Shown here: positions 18,409 through 26,817 of the stretch, in pieces
Layout: each line of letters begins with the position of its first letter
Position numbering within the stretch: position 1 is the stretch's first letter
Assembly (NCBI RefSeq): GCF_021298855.1
Contig: NZ_JAJTHI010000006.1
Location: 1 to 64,000 of the forward strand
Source: Gemmatimonas sp.
Lineage (GTDB): Bacteria > Gemmatimonadota > Gemmatimonadetes > Gemmatimonadales > Gemmatimonadaceae
Direction: 5' to 3'
DNA length: 64,000 nt
Translations under genes and position numbers: made by a program
Notes under the pieces: model-generated
The model's database searches: none
Told to the model about the DNA's origin: nothing
What the model saw: the letters and a program-made list of their open reading frames with translations, nothing else

Positions 18409-19584
18409 TCAGCCCGCGAACACCTCGAAGATGCCTGCCGCGCCCATGCCACCGCCGATGCACATGGTCACCATGCCATAGCCGCCACCACGCCGACGCA
18501 GTTCATGCACCAGCTGCGTGGTGAGTTTGGCGCCGGTGGCACCCAGCGGATGCCCCAGCGCGATCGCACCCCCGTTCACGTTGATGATGTCGGTCGGCAG
18601 GTCGAGCTCCTTGATGACGGCGAGTGCCTGAGCGGCAAACGCCTCGTTGAACTCGATGAGATTGAGGTCGGCGAGCGTGAGCCCGGCGCGCGCCAGCGCC
18701 TTGGGCACCGCCGCAATGGGACCGACCCCCATGATGTCGGGTGAGACGCCCCCGGTGGCGAAGCTCACGAAGCGGGCGAGCGGCGTGAGCCCCAGCGCCT
18801 GCGCCCGGTCGGCGCGCATGAGCAGCACCGCGCCCGCACCGTCCGAATAGGGACTCGCGTTGCCGGCCGTCACGGTCCCGGTGGGAACAAACGCCGGACG
18901 CAGCTTGGCGAGGCCGTCCAGCGTCGTCTCCGCACGCGGGGTTTCATCGGTATCGAACAGCACATCGGTGACCGCCTTCTCGGCGCCCTGCCACCGGTAC
19001 GACTGCGTGCGGATGGGGACGATCTCCTCCCGGAACACGCCGTTCGCAATGGCACGTACGGCGCGCTGCTGGCTGTCGAAGGCGAACTGGTCCTGCTGCT
19101 CGCGCGTGATGGACCACTGCTTCGCCACGCGCTCGGCGGTGAATCCCATGCCGATGTAGCTCTCGGTGAGGTCCGGTGAGAGCCGCGTGTTGTAGCCGCT
19201 CATGGGGACCTGTGACATCATCTCGATGCCACCCGCCAGGACGGCATCCCCGTGTCCGGCCATGATGGCCTGCGCGGCATACGCCACCGACTGCAGCCCG
19301 GAGGCGCAGAAGCGGTTGATGGTGGCGGCGGACGTGGTCACCGGCAGCCCACCCCGCAGCCACGCCAGCCGCGCGTGATTGAGTCCCTGCGACGCCTCGG
19401 GCATGGCGCACCCCCATTGCACATCCTCGATGTGCGCCGGGTCCACCCCGGCGCGGTCAATCGCCGCCTTCATGACGGCGGCGGACAGATCCACCGGGTG
19501 CACGCCCGCCAACGCCCCATCGCTCTTGCCGCGCGCCACGGCGCTGCGGGCACAACTGACGATCACGACCTCGGTCATCTCCAT
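18409..19584 (-). CDS. fadA: Thiolase, acetyl-CoA C-acyltransferase
   Basis: A 391-residue thiolase. The acyl-accepting Cys lies in [10 protein letters not shown]. The C-terminal motifs [29 protein letters not shown] (catalytic His) and [10 protein letters not shown] (second Cys) are intact. It catalyses the last step of beta-oxidation, CoA-dependent cleavage of 3-ketoacyl-CoA. It lies 12 bp downstream of the dehydrogenase/hydratase gene in the same operon, the FadN-FadA arrangement, which supports beta-oxidation rather than acetoacetyl-CoA synthesis. Confidence 0.92.
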   Translation of the reverse strand: MEMTEVVIVSCARSAVARGKSDGALAGVHPVDLSAAVMKAAIDRAGVDPAHIEDVQWGCAMPEASQGLNHARLAWLRGGLPVTTSAATINRFCASGLQSVAYAAQAIMAGHGDAVLAGGIEMMSQVPMSGYNTRLSPDLTESYIGMGFTAERVAKQWSITREQQDQFAFDSQQRAVRAIANGVFREEIVPIRTQSYRWQGAEKAVTDVLFDTDETPRAETTLDGLAKLRPAFVPTGTVTAGNASPYSDGAGAVLLMRADRAQALGLTPLARFVSFATGGVSPDIMGVGPIAAVPKALARAGLTLADLNLIEFNEAFAAQALAVIKELDLPTDIINVNGGAIALGHPLGATGAKLTTQLVHELRRRGGGYGMVTMCIGGGMGAAGIFEVFAG

Positions 19585-19596
19585 CTCCTGTCGCGC

Positions 19597-21909
19597 TCAG
19601 TTGCGCAGCGGCTTGCCGGTCTTGAGGGTGTAGGCGATGCGCTCCTGTGTTTCCCTGGTGCCCAGGAGCGACAGGAACTGCTCGCGTTCGAGGTCGAGGA
19701 TGTCCTGCTCCGTCACGTCACGCGCCGTACCGTCGCCGCCGCAGAGGACGTAGGCCACGGCGCGCCCCACGCGCACGTCGTGGGCACTCGCCTGACCGGC
19801 TTCCTTCGCCGCCCAGAGCGCATACTCGAGATTGCCGATGCCTTCACGCCCCAGCGCGCGCACGCGACGCTCGAGGGGTGGCAGGTATCCCGGCGCCAGA
19901 TCGAGCACTCGCTGCTTCGCGTCGCTGATCTGGTGGTCACGGTTCATGGAGATGCGGTCGCCGTCGCGAAGGAAGCCGAAGGCGCGCGCCTCGAAGGCCG
20001 ACGTGCTGGTGGTGGCGAAGGCAATGAGCTTGAAGGCGCGCTTGACGGCGGCAAAGAGATCCACCTCCTCGTACTGCTGCAGCTCACCGGTGAAGCGCAT
20101 GAGCAGCTCCTTGGTCCCGCCGCCGCCGGGAAGCAGCCCCACGCCCACCTCCACCAGCCCCATGTACGTCTCGGCGTGCGCCTGCACCGCAGCGGCGTGC
20201 AGCGTGAACTCCGCGCCGCCGCCCAGCGTCATGCCCGCGGGGGCCACGACCACGGGAAACGGGGCGCGCCGAATGGACATGGTGGCGTTCTGGAAGGTGC
20301 GGATGGACGCGTCGATATCGTCCCACGCTCCGGCCGAGACGGCGAAGGATACCAGCGAGAGGTCGGCGCCCACACTGAAGGCGCGCGCATCCTCGTTGCC
20401 GATGATCATGCCGTTGAAACCAAGCTGTTCGACCTTCCGGAGCGACTGCTCCAGCCCTTCCAGCACACCCTGTCCCAGGCTGTTCATCTTGCTGCGGAAC
20501 TCGAAGCAGGCCACCCCATCGCCCACATCGAGCAGGCGCGAGAGACCATTGTCCATGAGGACGCGCCCGCTGGCGGCCAGGCCGGCCAGCGCGATACGCC
20601 CCGGGATGCCGGGGATCGGTTCGTAGGTACCGTCGAAGGTGAGGTACTCGCCCTGCCGATAGAAGCTGCCCTGCGCAAGATCGAGGAGCGCGGGAATGTC
20701 GAGTCCCTCGGCCTTGAACTGTTCGCGCAGCCAGTCGAGGCCGAGCGCGTCCATGACCTGAAACGGACCCGCTTCCCACCCGTAGCCCCACTCCATGGCA
20801 CGATCGATCGCCACGATGTCATGGGCCAGTTGCGAGGCGAGCGTGAGCGTGTAGTGCGCCGCATCCACGACATGATCGCGGATGAAGGCGCCTAGCGCGC
20901 CGGGAATGCTCTTGATGGCGGGGAGTCGCTGTGCCGCTGGAAGGCGAATGGCCGCGCCGATGTCTCCGCCTTCGAGCCGCTGCTGCGGCACATACTCCTT
21001 GGTCTTCCAGTCGAAGGTGAGCGTGCCCGCCTTCGTCTTCTGGTAGAAGCCACCGCCGCTCTTGTCGCCCAGCTTGCCCTTGGCCACGAGCTCGTCGTGC
21101 ACCCATGCCGGGAGTGCGAAGTCCTCGCCAGTGGTGGCGCCAATACCGCGAGTGACGTGGGCCAGCACATCGAGTCCGGAGAGATCGCCGGTGCGGAACG
21201 TGGCCGAGCGGGCCCGGCCGATGAGCGACCCCGTGAGTCCGTCCACCTCGTCGATGGTGAGGCCGTGCTGCTCCATGCGCCGCATGGTGGCGACCATGCC
21301 GAACACGCCGAGGCGGTTGGCAATGAACCCCGGCACGTCCTTGGCGAGCACGATCCCCTTGCCGAGCGTTCGCTCGGCAAAGCTGCGCATGGCTCCGATG
21401 ACGGCATGATCGGTCTCGGGGGTGGGGATCACCTCGAGCAGGTGCATGTACCGCGGCGGATTGAAGAAGTGCGTGCCCAGGAAGCGGCGGCGGAATCTTT
21501 CGCCGCGCCCCTCGAGCAGGACGGCCATGGGGATGCCCGACGTGTTCGAGGAGACGATCGCCGTGGGCTTCATGAGCGCCTCGATCTTCGCGAACAGCTC
21601 CTGCTTGGGCGCGGGCTGCTCGATGATCGCCTCGCAGATCCAGTCGCACTCGGCAAGCCACGACAGATGATCGGCGGTGTTGCCGGTCCGCACGCGGCTG
21701 GCCGCTGCCGCTTCCATGAAGCTGGCCGGCTTGCTCTTGATGGCCTTCTGCAAGCCGGTGCGAGCGGGGGCACTGCGATTGGGCGACGCAGGATCCGGGT
21801 CACCGGGGATGTCGAGCAGCACGACACGGCACCCGGCTGACGCCGCCAGTGCCGCGATGCCGCTCCCCATGGCGCCGGCGCCTACCACGCCGACGGTCGT
21901 CACACGCAT
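19597..21909 (-). CDS. fadN: 3-hydroxyacyl-CoA dehydrogenase / enoyl-CoA hydratase (FadN type)
   Basis: A 770-residue bifunctional enzyme with the dehydrogenase first. The NAD fold GVVGAGAMGSGIAALAA is at residues 5-21, and the catalytic region includes SSNTSGI, GTHFFNPPRYMHLLEVI and VLAKDVPGFIANRLG. The hydratase module is in the C-terminal third, with GMTLGGGAEFTLHA and MGLVEVGVGLLPGGGG carrying the oxyanion Gly and Glu. This order (HADH then ECH) is FadN-like, unlike FadB. ATG at 21909 sits directly before the Rossmann strand. Upstream, 167 bp separates it from the divergent hybrid kinase. Confidence 0.9.
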   Translation of the reverse strand: MRVTTVGVVGAGAMGSGIAALAASAGCRVVLLDIPGDPDPASPNRSAPARTGLQKAIKSKPASFMEAAAASRVRTGNTADHLSWLAECDWICEAIIEQPAPKQELFAKIEALMKPTAIVSSNTSGIPMAVLLEGRGERFRRRFLGTHFFNPPRYMHLLEVIPTPETDHAVIGAMRSFAERTLGKGIVLAKDVPGFIANRLGVFGMVATMRRMEQHGLTIDEVDGLTGSLIGRARSATFRTGDLSGLDVLAHVTRGIGATTGEDFALPAWVHDELVAKGKLGDKSGGGFYQKTKAGTLTFDWKTKEYVPQQRLEGGDIGAAIRLPAAQRLPAIKSIPGALGAFIRDHVVDAAHYTLTLASQLAHDIVAIDRAMEWGYGWEAGPFQVMDALGLDWLREQFKAEGLDIPALLDLAQGSFYRQGEYLTFDGTYEPIPGIPGRIALAGLAASGRVLMDNGLSRLLDVGDGVACFEFRSKMNSLGQGVLEGLEQSLRKVEQLGFNGMIIGNEDARAFSVGADLSLVSFAVSAGAWDDIDASIRTFQNATMSIRRAPFPVVVAPAGMTLGGGAEFTLHAAAVQAHAETYMGLVEVGVGLLPGGGGTKELLMRFTGELQQYEEVDLFAAVKRAFKLIAFATTSTSAFEARAFGFLRDGDRISMNRDHQISDAKQRVLDLAPGYLPPLERRVRALGREGIGNLEYALWAAKEAGQASAHDVRVGRAVAYVLCGGDGTARDVTEQDILDLEREQFLSLLGTRETQERIAYTLKTGKPLRN

Positions 21910-22075
21910 TCGGGCTCTCTCCGTAAGGGATGCGTGGAACTTCCGCCCGGGACACGGGGAGCGGAAGGGGGTGGCCGGGAAAAAGACGACGGGGGCGTCA
22001 TGTTTTGCCGCAGCCGCGCGGCGGCGTTGCCGTGATGGCCGGAAACGGCACGCCCCCCATGCGGCGGGGGGCACC

Positions 22076-23275
22076 GTGGCGGGGGAGGGCACGCCGCTGT
22101 TGCTGTCCGGGTTGTCGCCGGACATCACCACCGGCAAGACTGCCGAACGGGCGCTCCCGGTGGCGAATCGTCGCAAGGATGCGTTGCTGGCCACACTCGC
22201 GCACGCGTTGCGCTCTCCGCTCGCGCCCATCCGCCGCGCGGCCGAAGTCTTGCGGATGCTCGCCCACAAGGACCCCACCAGGCAGAACGCGGTGGGTATC
22301 ATCGACCCTCAGGTGAGCCAAATGGTACGACACGTGGACAACCTGCTCGACGTGCACCGCATCAGCCGCGGCGACATGCTGCTGCGTGCCGAACGCGTGG
22401 ACGTGGCGAGTGCCGTGCGGGCCGCCGTGGAAACGAGCCGGCCTCTCATCGAGGCCGGCGAGCACCACGTGCTGATGAGCCTGCCGCACGCGCCCATCAC
22501 CATCACCGGCGATGCGGCACGCCTGGCGCAGGCGCTGTCGAACCTGCTCGACCACGCCGCGCACGACACGCCCACGGGCGGACAGATCGCGTTGACGGTG
22601 GTGCGCGACGGAGCTCGGGTGCGCATTGCCGTGACCGGCAATGGCGGCGGCCTCCTCGCCGACCGATGCGACGATGTCTTCGCGTTGTCCAGCCGGGTGC
22701 AGCACGATGGGCAGGGCGCGCTCGGCATTGGTCTCGCACTGGTCCGGGGCATCGTGCAGCTGCACGGGGGCGAGGTGCGCGCGCTCGGCGACGGTCAGGG
22801 GCAGGGGTGTAGCTTCGAGATGTGGTTGCCTGTGACAGAACCGCTCCCCTCCCCCGACATGGCGCCGTCGGTCACGGCCAATGGGGTGCCGGCAGCAGCG
22901 GTGGGCGCCAAAGCGCAGGGGCTGCGCATTCTCATCGTGGACGACAACGTCGATTTCGCCGAGAGCGAAGCGACGATGCTCGAACTCACGCAGCACATCG
23001 TGTGTGTGGTGCACGATGCACGCGCCGCCCTCGATGTGGTGCCCGTTTTCGCGCCTGATGTGGCGCTCCTCGACATTGGCCTGCCGGGAATGGACGGGTA
23101 CGAACTGGCGGCCCGGTTGCGCGCGGATCCGGCCAACGCCGACCTCGTGCTCATTGCACAGACGGGGTGGGGACAGCCGGCCGACCGGGAGCGCGCGTTG
23201 GCTCTGGGGTTCCGCGCGCACCTCACCAAGCCGGTGGACTGGGCCACGCTCGAGCGTGTCCTCGTGCGCGCGTGA
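22076..23275 (+). CDS. Hybrid histidine kinase-like protein with degenerate ATP site
   Basis: A protein of about 399 residues with three modules. The HisKA region (about 30-95) has the H-box LLATLAHALRSPLAPIRRA with His43. The HATPase_c region (about 140-255) follows. The receiver (about 284-398) has phospho-acceptor Asp in LLDIGLPGMDGYE and Lys in HLTKPVDW. In the ATPase domain the N-box reads NLLDHAAHDTP, so the Mg-binding Asn is replaced by His160. The G1 box reads VTGNGGGL, with Gly188 in place of the adenine-binding Asp. The G2 box GIGLALVRGIVQLHGG is normal. No sensor domain is present. GTG at 22076 has a G-rich tract 5 bp upstream; the true start is uncertain. Confidence 0.75.
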   Translation: MAGEGTPLLLSGLSPDITTGKTAERALPVANRRKDALLATLAHALRSPLAPIRRAAEVLRMLAHKDPTRQNAVGIIDPQVSQMVRHVDNLLDVHRISRGDMLLRAERVDVASAVRAAVETSRPLIEAGEHHVLMSLPHAPITITGDAARLAQALSNLLDHAAHDTPTGGQIALTVVRDGARVRIAVTGNGGGLLADRCDDVFALSSRVQHDGQGALGIGLALVRGIVQLHGGEVRALGDGQGQGCSFEMWLPVTEPLPSPDMAPSVTANGVPAAAVGAKAQGLRILIVDDNVDFAESEATMLELTQHIVCVVHDARAALDVVPVFAPDVALLDIGLPGMDGYELAARLRADPANADLVLIAQTGWGQPADRERALALGFRAHLTKPVDWATLERVLVRA

Positions 23276-23294
23276 GCACGCCCGGTCCCGGTGG

Positions 23295-23906
23295 CTAGAT
23301 CTGCTGCTGGCGGTCGTACCCGCGTACACCGGCGTACAGCGACCGCACGCGCGCGATCCCCTCGCCGATATCGGCTTCATCGGGGGTGATCGTGGGCCCC
23401 AGGCGCACCAGCTTGTGCTCCCAATCGAGCGCCACGAGGCAGATGGGGATGCCGGCACCCTTCGCCACGTGCCAGAATCCGGTGCGCCATTCGGTGACGG
23501 CCTTGCGCGTGCCTTCCGGCGCCAGGGCCAGGGCGAACCGTTCACTGCGTTGTGCCAGCTCCACCGTGCGCTGCACGGCGTTGCCCTTGTTGCGACGGTC
23601 CACGGGAATGCCACCGTTGGCGCGCATGAACCAGCCAAGCGGGGGGCGGAAGAGCGTGTCCTTGCCCCACCAGTGGGCATCGAAGCCAAGCGCCCACTTG
23701 GCCGCGAGCCCCACGGGAAAGTCCCAGTTCGAGGTGTGGGGGGCCACGATGCAGACGAACTTGGGGATGTCCGGCATGGAACCGGCAAAGTCCCAGCCTG
23801 CGCGGCGCATGAGGAACCACCCGAGCGCGCGCAGCCAGCGGCGATGAGATTGGGGGGCGTTGGGACCGAGCTGCCAACTGGCGTGGGGTGACGACATGGC
23901 GTTCAT
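23295..23906 (-). CDS. PlsC-like 1-acylglycerol-3-phosphate acyltransferase family protein
   Basis: A 203-residue acyltransferase. Motif I (H-x4-D) is HTSNWD (about 57-62), motif II includes FRPPLGWFMRANGGIPVDRR, and motif III is APEGTRK (about 129-135). The basic, short form matches the small PlsC-like proteins found alone in many bacteria. It probably acylates a lysophospholipid or a related lipid at the inner membrane. Start at 23906 or at the ATG at 23897. The start is only 8 bp from the divergent PorV-like start. Confidence 0.85.
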   Translation of the reverse strand: MNAMSSPHASWQLGPNAPQSHRRWLRALGWFLMRRAGWDFAGSMPDIPKFVCIVAPHTSNWDFPVGLAAKWALGFDAHWWGKDTLFRPPLGWFMRANGGIPVDRRNKGNAVQRTVELAQRSERFALALAPEGTRKAVTEWRTGFWHVAKGAGIPICLVALDWEHKLVRLGPTITPDEADIGEGIARVRSLYAGVRGYDRQQQI

Positions 23907-23914
23907 TTGAACGC

Positions 23915-24946
23915 ATGAGCCATTTCCACCGCAAGGGACGCGGGCGTTCTGGGTCCCGCGTTGCTGCCGCGGTTCGTGTGCTGCCGTTCATCGGGGCCGC
24001 CGTTGGGCTGCCGTTCTTCGCGCCCTTCGACCTGCCGGCTCAGGGGACGCGTCCGCAGCCGGCGACACCCCAGTCCACGAGCGACGGCGCACGATTCGAA
24101 GGCCCCCTGGTGCTGCGCCTCCCCGCCAGCGCGCGGCTGCTGGGGATGGCCAATGCCGGAGCGGCTGCGGCCGACGGCGACGCGGTGTTCTACAACCCCG
24201 GCATGTTGCCCCAGGCGCGGGGGGTTGCCGTTTCCGCGCAGCGGTACGGCGCGCGCGCCACCAGCGGATCCTTCGGGAGCGTGCAGACCTTCGGGGCCTG
24301 GTCCATTGGACTCGGGGCGCAGCTGCTGCAGTACCAAGGGGACGCGGCAGACCCGGTGGGTGCCAACGACCGGGGTGGCCCACGGCTTTCCGACGGCGGG
24401 ACCGTCACGGCGGCGAGCACCGCGTTTGTATTCGGGGTGGCGCGCATCATCAAGGGCGTGCGCGTTGGCGCCAGTGCCAAGTATGCCGAAGAGCGACTCG
24501 ACGCCATTCATGACGGGGGCGTCGCGCTGGATGTCGGGGTGAGCAAGCCGCTCGGTCCTGCCACGCTGGCCATGGCCGTGCAGAACATTGGCAGCGATCC
24601 CGATCTCGACGTCCTGCCGGGGGCGTTGCCGACGCGCTTCACCGTGGGCTATGGCGGCGGCCTCCTTCCGCTGTGGGAGCACTGGGACCTGGGCATGCAG
24701 ACCCAGGTGAGCGTGGAACGGGATGGGTTCGTACGCCCTGCCGGTGGTGTGGAGCTGGGGTACGTGCCCATCGAGGGGGTCGCGGTCATCGTGCGCAGCG
24801 GGCTGCGGCTCCCGCGGGAGCGTGATGAGCCGCTGGCAACGGCAGGGTTCGGTCTCAACGTCGACCGGTTCTCTTTCGATTGGGCCGTGGAACCGATGCG
24901 AGGCGGCCGGCCGGTGGTGCATCGCGTGGGTATCCGGCTGCGGTAA
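23915..24946 (+). CDS. PorV/PorQ-like (UPF0164) outer-membrane beta-barrel protein
   Basis: A 343-residue exported protein. A basic N-terminus and hydrophobic stretch (VLPFIGAAVGLPFFAPF) precede the mature part. The motif SARLLGMANAGAAAADGDAVFYNPG is typical of the PorV/PorQ family, with the conserved placement of D-A-x-x-NP. The rest is alternating beta strands ending RVGIRLR. In Bacteroidetes PorV helps type IX secretion, but this family is broader and no other T9SS gene is nearby, so the role here is unknown. A strong terminator follows. Confidence 0.78.
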   Translation: MSHFHRKGRGRSGSRVAAAVRVLPFIGAAVGLPFFAPFDLPAQGTRPQPATPQSTSDGARFEGPLVLRLPASARLLGMANAGAAAADGDAVFYNPGMLPQARGVAVSAQRYGARATSGSFGSVQTFGAWSIGLGAQLLQYQGDAADPVGANDRGGPRLSDGGTVTAASTAFVFGVARIIKGVRVGASAKYAEERLDAIHDGGVALDVGVSKPLGPATLAMAVQNIGSDPDLDVLPGALPTRFTVGYGGGLLPLWEHWDLGMQTQVSVERDGFVRPAGGVELGYVPIEGVAVIVRSGLRLPRERDEPLATAGFGLNVDRFSFDWAVEPMRGGRPVVHRVGIRLR

Positions 24947-25040
24947 CGGCAACCCGGTACCCGTTGCTCGACGGCACGACGCACCACCCGAATCGGGGGT
25001 CGTGCATGCGAGTGTCGAGTTGGCCGTGCCCGAAGACGAA

Positions 25041-25066
25041 AACGCCCGGCCATCTGGCCGGGCGTT
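25041..25066. terminator. Hairpin terminator between convergent genes
   Basis: AACGCCCGGCCA (25041-25052) pairs perfectly with TGGCCGGGCGTT (25055-25066). The flanking A and T ends provide short A/T tracts on both sides, so it can act for the PorV-like gene on the plus strand and the lipoprotein gene on the minus strand. Confidence 0.85.
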
Positions 25067-25088
25067 GTGCATCGGAGGGTGGGATTCG

Positions 25089-26000
25089 TCAGCCGCAGTT
25101 GGGACGGCCGCGCGGCAACGACATGGTGCAGCTCCTGGTGGTGCCATCCTGCGTGATCGTCACCTTGGCCGTGGTCGACCCGTCGTACTCCACTACTTCG
25201 CGGCGCTCCTTCACACTGGGCGTGCCGCCGGCCACCGTCGTGGTGACCTTCATGGTGCGCACGACCCTGCCGGCCGTGGGGTGCCGCGGTCCGGTGGTGG
25301 ACACCGGCACCACGAGATTGACGGTCGTGTCGGCCGAGAGGCGCACGGCGGTGAAGGCCTGACCGTCGCGATTGGTGCCGGTGGTGTTCTCGGTGCCGCG
25401 CGAGGTGCCGTTCACCGTGCGCTGCGTGCTGCTGGCGGCGAGCCCCGTCACGGTACGATCACTGGCGTGATTCACGGTGGCCGTCACGTTCGCCCCGTCG
25501 CGGCCGCGCGTGCTGGTCCCGGTAACCGTGGTGCGCGTGCGCACCGAATTGGTGGTGATGGTGTCGATGCGCGTTTGCGCGGCGCCGGCCGCGTCGCGAA
25601 TGGTGTAGATGGTGGTGGCGGTGAGGCCGTTGCCGGTGCGCGCGCAGGTGACGTCACCAGCGCTCACGGTGCAGGTGGAGTCGATGCGTGCCGCGAACGG
25701 ACCGCGATGGGCCCCGCGCCCGAAGCCGCCGGTGCCGAGGAAGTCGGCACCCATGCCGCCGCCCATGAGTCCCATCATGCCGGGGCCTCCGGGACCACGG
25801 CCGCGGCGCGGCCCCCCCCACGCGCCTTCGCTGTCGGGGGAGAAGGAGCTGGCCGCGGCATCGAGTCCGGTCGGGGCGCTGTCGAACGCCGAGTCGAACT
25901 GCATGGTGTCGCCGGGACCGCCAAGCGCGTCGAACGTGCAGGCCGTCGCGCCGAGCAGCGTGGTCGCCGTTGCCAATACGCGAAACAGGGTGCGTGCCAT
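25089..26000 (-). CDS. Putative Thr-rich lipoprotein, unknown function
   Basis: A 303-residue exported protein. The N-terminus (MARTLFRVLATATTLLGATAC) is a signal peptide with a likely lipobox Cys at 21. A Gly/Met/Arg-rich low-complexity segment (residues about 60-95) follows. The remainder is a Thr/Ser-rich beta-type region with repeated TVT/TTT strands and two Cys pairs near STCTVSAGDVTCA and RSCTMSLPRGRPNC that may form disulfides. It follows the ECF sigma gene by 95 bp in the same direction, so it may be coexpressed with, or a target of, that factor. I do not recognise a family. Confidence 0.7.
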   Translation of the reverse strand: MARTLFRVLATATTLLGATACTFDALGGPGDTMQFDSAFDSAPTGLDAAASSFSPDSEGAWGGPRRGRGPGGPGMMGLMGGGMGADFLGTGGFGRGAHRGPFAARIDSTCTVSAGDVTCARTGNGLTATTIYTIRDAAGAAQTRIDTITTNSVRTRTTVTGTSTRGRDGANVTATVNHASDRTVTGLAASSTQRTVNGTSRGTENTTGTNRDGQAFTAVRLSADTTVNLVVPVSTTGPRHPTAGRVVRTMKVTTTVAGGTPSVKERREVVEYDGSTTAKVTITQDGTTRSCTMSLPRGRPNCG

Positions 26001-26026
26001 GGGAAAATCCTGGGGTGATGCCGAGC

Positions 26027-26051
26027 CACGCCGGCGACCGTCGTCGGCGTG
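26027..26051 (-). promoter_or_regulatory. Hairpin in the leader of the lipoprotein gene
   Basis: CACGCCGGCGAC (26027-26038) can pair with GTCGTCGGCGTG (26040-26051), with one G-T wobble and an effective loop of about 7 bases. It lies between the ECF sigma stop and the lipoprotein start, 27 bp before the latter. It could be an attenuator or mRNA stabiliser within this operon. Confidence 0.4.
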
Positions 26052-26095
26052 CACTCGGGCGTTCAGGCAGGGGAACACCGCAGCCGCGGCGAACC

Positions 26096-26647
26096 CTAGC
26101 TGTCTGCCGATCGGTGCAAGAATGGGGCGAGTTTTTCGCGCAGCTGTCGCAAGGCGCGGCTCATGTTGGCCTCCACGGCCTTCACGCTCACGCCAAGCTG
26201 CGCCGCGATCTCGCCGTACTTGAGGTTGCGTTCGCGGTTGAGAAGAAACACTTCCCGCGTGCGTGGCGGCAACTCGGTGATGGCCTGCTGCACGGCCCGC
26301 TCGAGCTCGTTGGCGTGAGCGTCGGCGTCGGCGTGCTCCGCGGGCTCATGGAGCGCCTCCACGTACAGCTGCGACTTCTTCTGCACCTGCAGGTGGCGGA
26401 GATGATTGAGGGCCCGGTTGCGTGCCGCCTGCACCAGATAGCCGGCCACACTGCTGCCGTCGGGCAGCCGATCACGCCGCCGCCACAGCTCGAGAAAGAC
26501 GTCCTGCGCAATCTCCTCGGCGACGCCCGGTTCATGCAGGATGCGATTGGCCGACCGTACGACCGGCTCGTACCACTGCCGGAAGATGGCGTCGAACGCC
26601 GCGTGCTCCCCCTGACGAAGTCGAGTCAGCAGGTCGGCGTCGGTCAC
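26096..26647 (-). CDS. ECF sigma factor (FecI-like context)
   Basis: A 183-residue ECF sigma factor starting with GTG. Region 2 is about 15-85 (AFDAIFRQWYEPVVRSANRI, GVAEEIAQDVFLELWRRRD, SVAGYLVQAARNRALNHLR). Region 4 is about 120-175 (ELPPRTREVFLLNRERNLKY, then EIAAQLGVSVKAVEANMSRA). It lies divergent to a FecR-type regulator and a TonB receptor with an STN domain, the usual setup for cell-surface signalling across the envelope. It probably drives the receptor operon and possibly the downstream lipoprotein. The 170 bp between sigma and FecR genes includes an AT-richer patch at 26711-26740. Confidence 0.9.
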   Translation of the reverse strand: MTDADLLTRLRQGEHAAFDAIFRQWYEPVVRSANRILHEPGVAEEIAQDVFLELWRRRDRLPDGSSVAGYLVQAARNRALNHLRHLQVQKKSQLYVEALHEPAEHADADAHANELERAVQQAITELPPRTREVFLLNRERNLKYGEIAAQLGVSVKAVEANMSRALRQLREKLAPFLHRSADS

Positions 26648-26817
26648 GGGGCGGTGGATCGGGGGCGCACAGGCAGCGGAGCGAGCGGTGGACGAACGAG
26701 GACAGTCCGTTCAGGTGAATAATGCTAAGTTTCCGATCGCGCCATGCGGTCCGGGTTGCACTGCGGGGCGTGGCCGACCGACGTAGGGTTCCGATCCGCT
26801 CCCGTGTTCCCGCTTTC

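Noticed and set aside
13952-18463. A very long minus-strand open frame (about 1500 codons) opposite the kinase and BNR genes
   Set aside because: It lies antisense to well-supported genes, is His/Arg/Pro-rich without motifs, and such frames are expected in DNA this rich in G and C.
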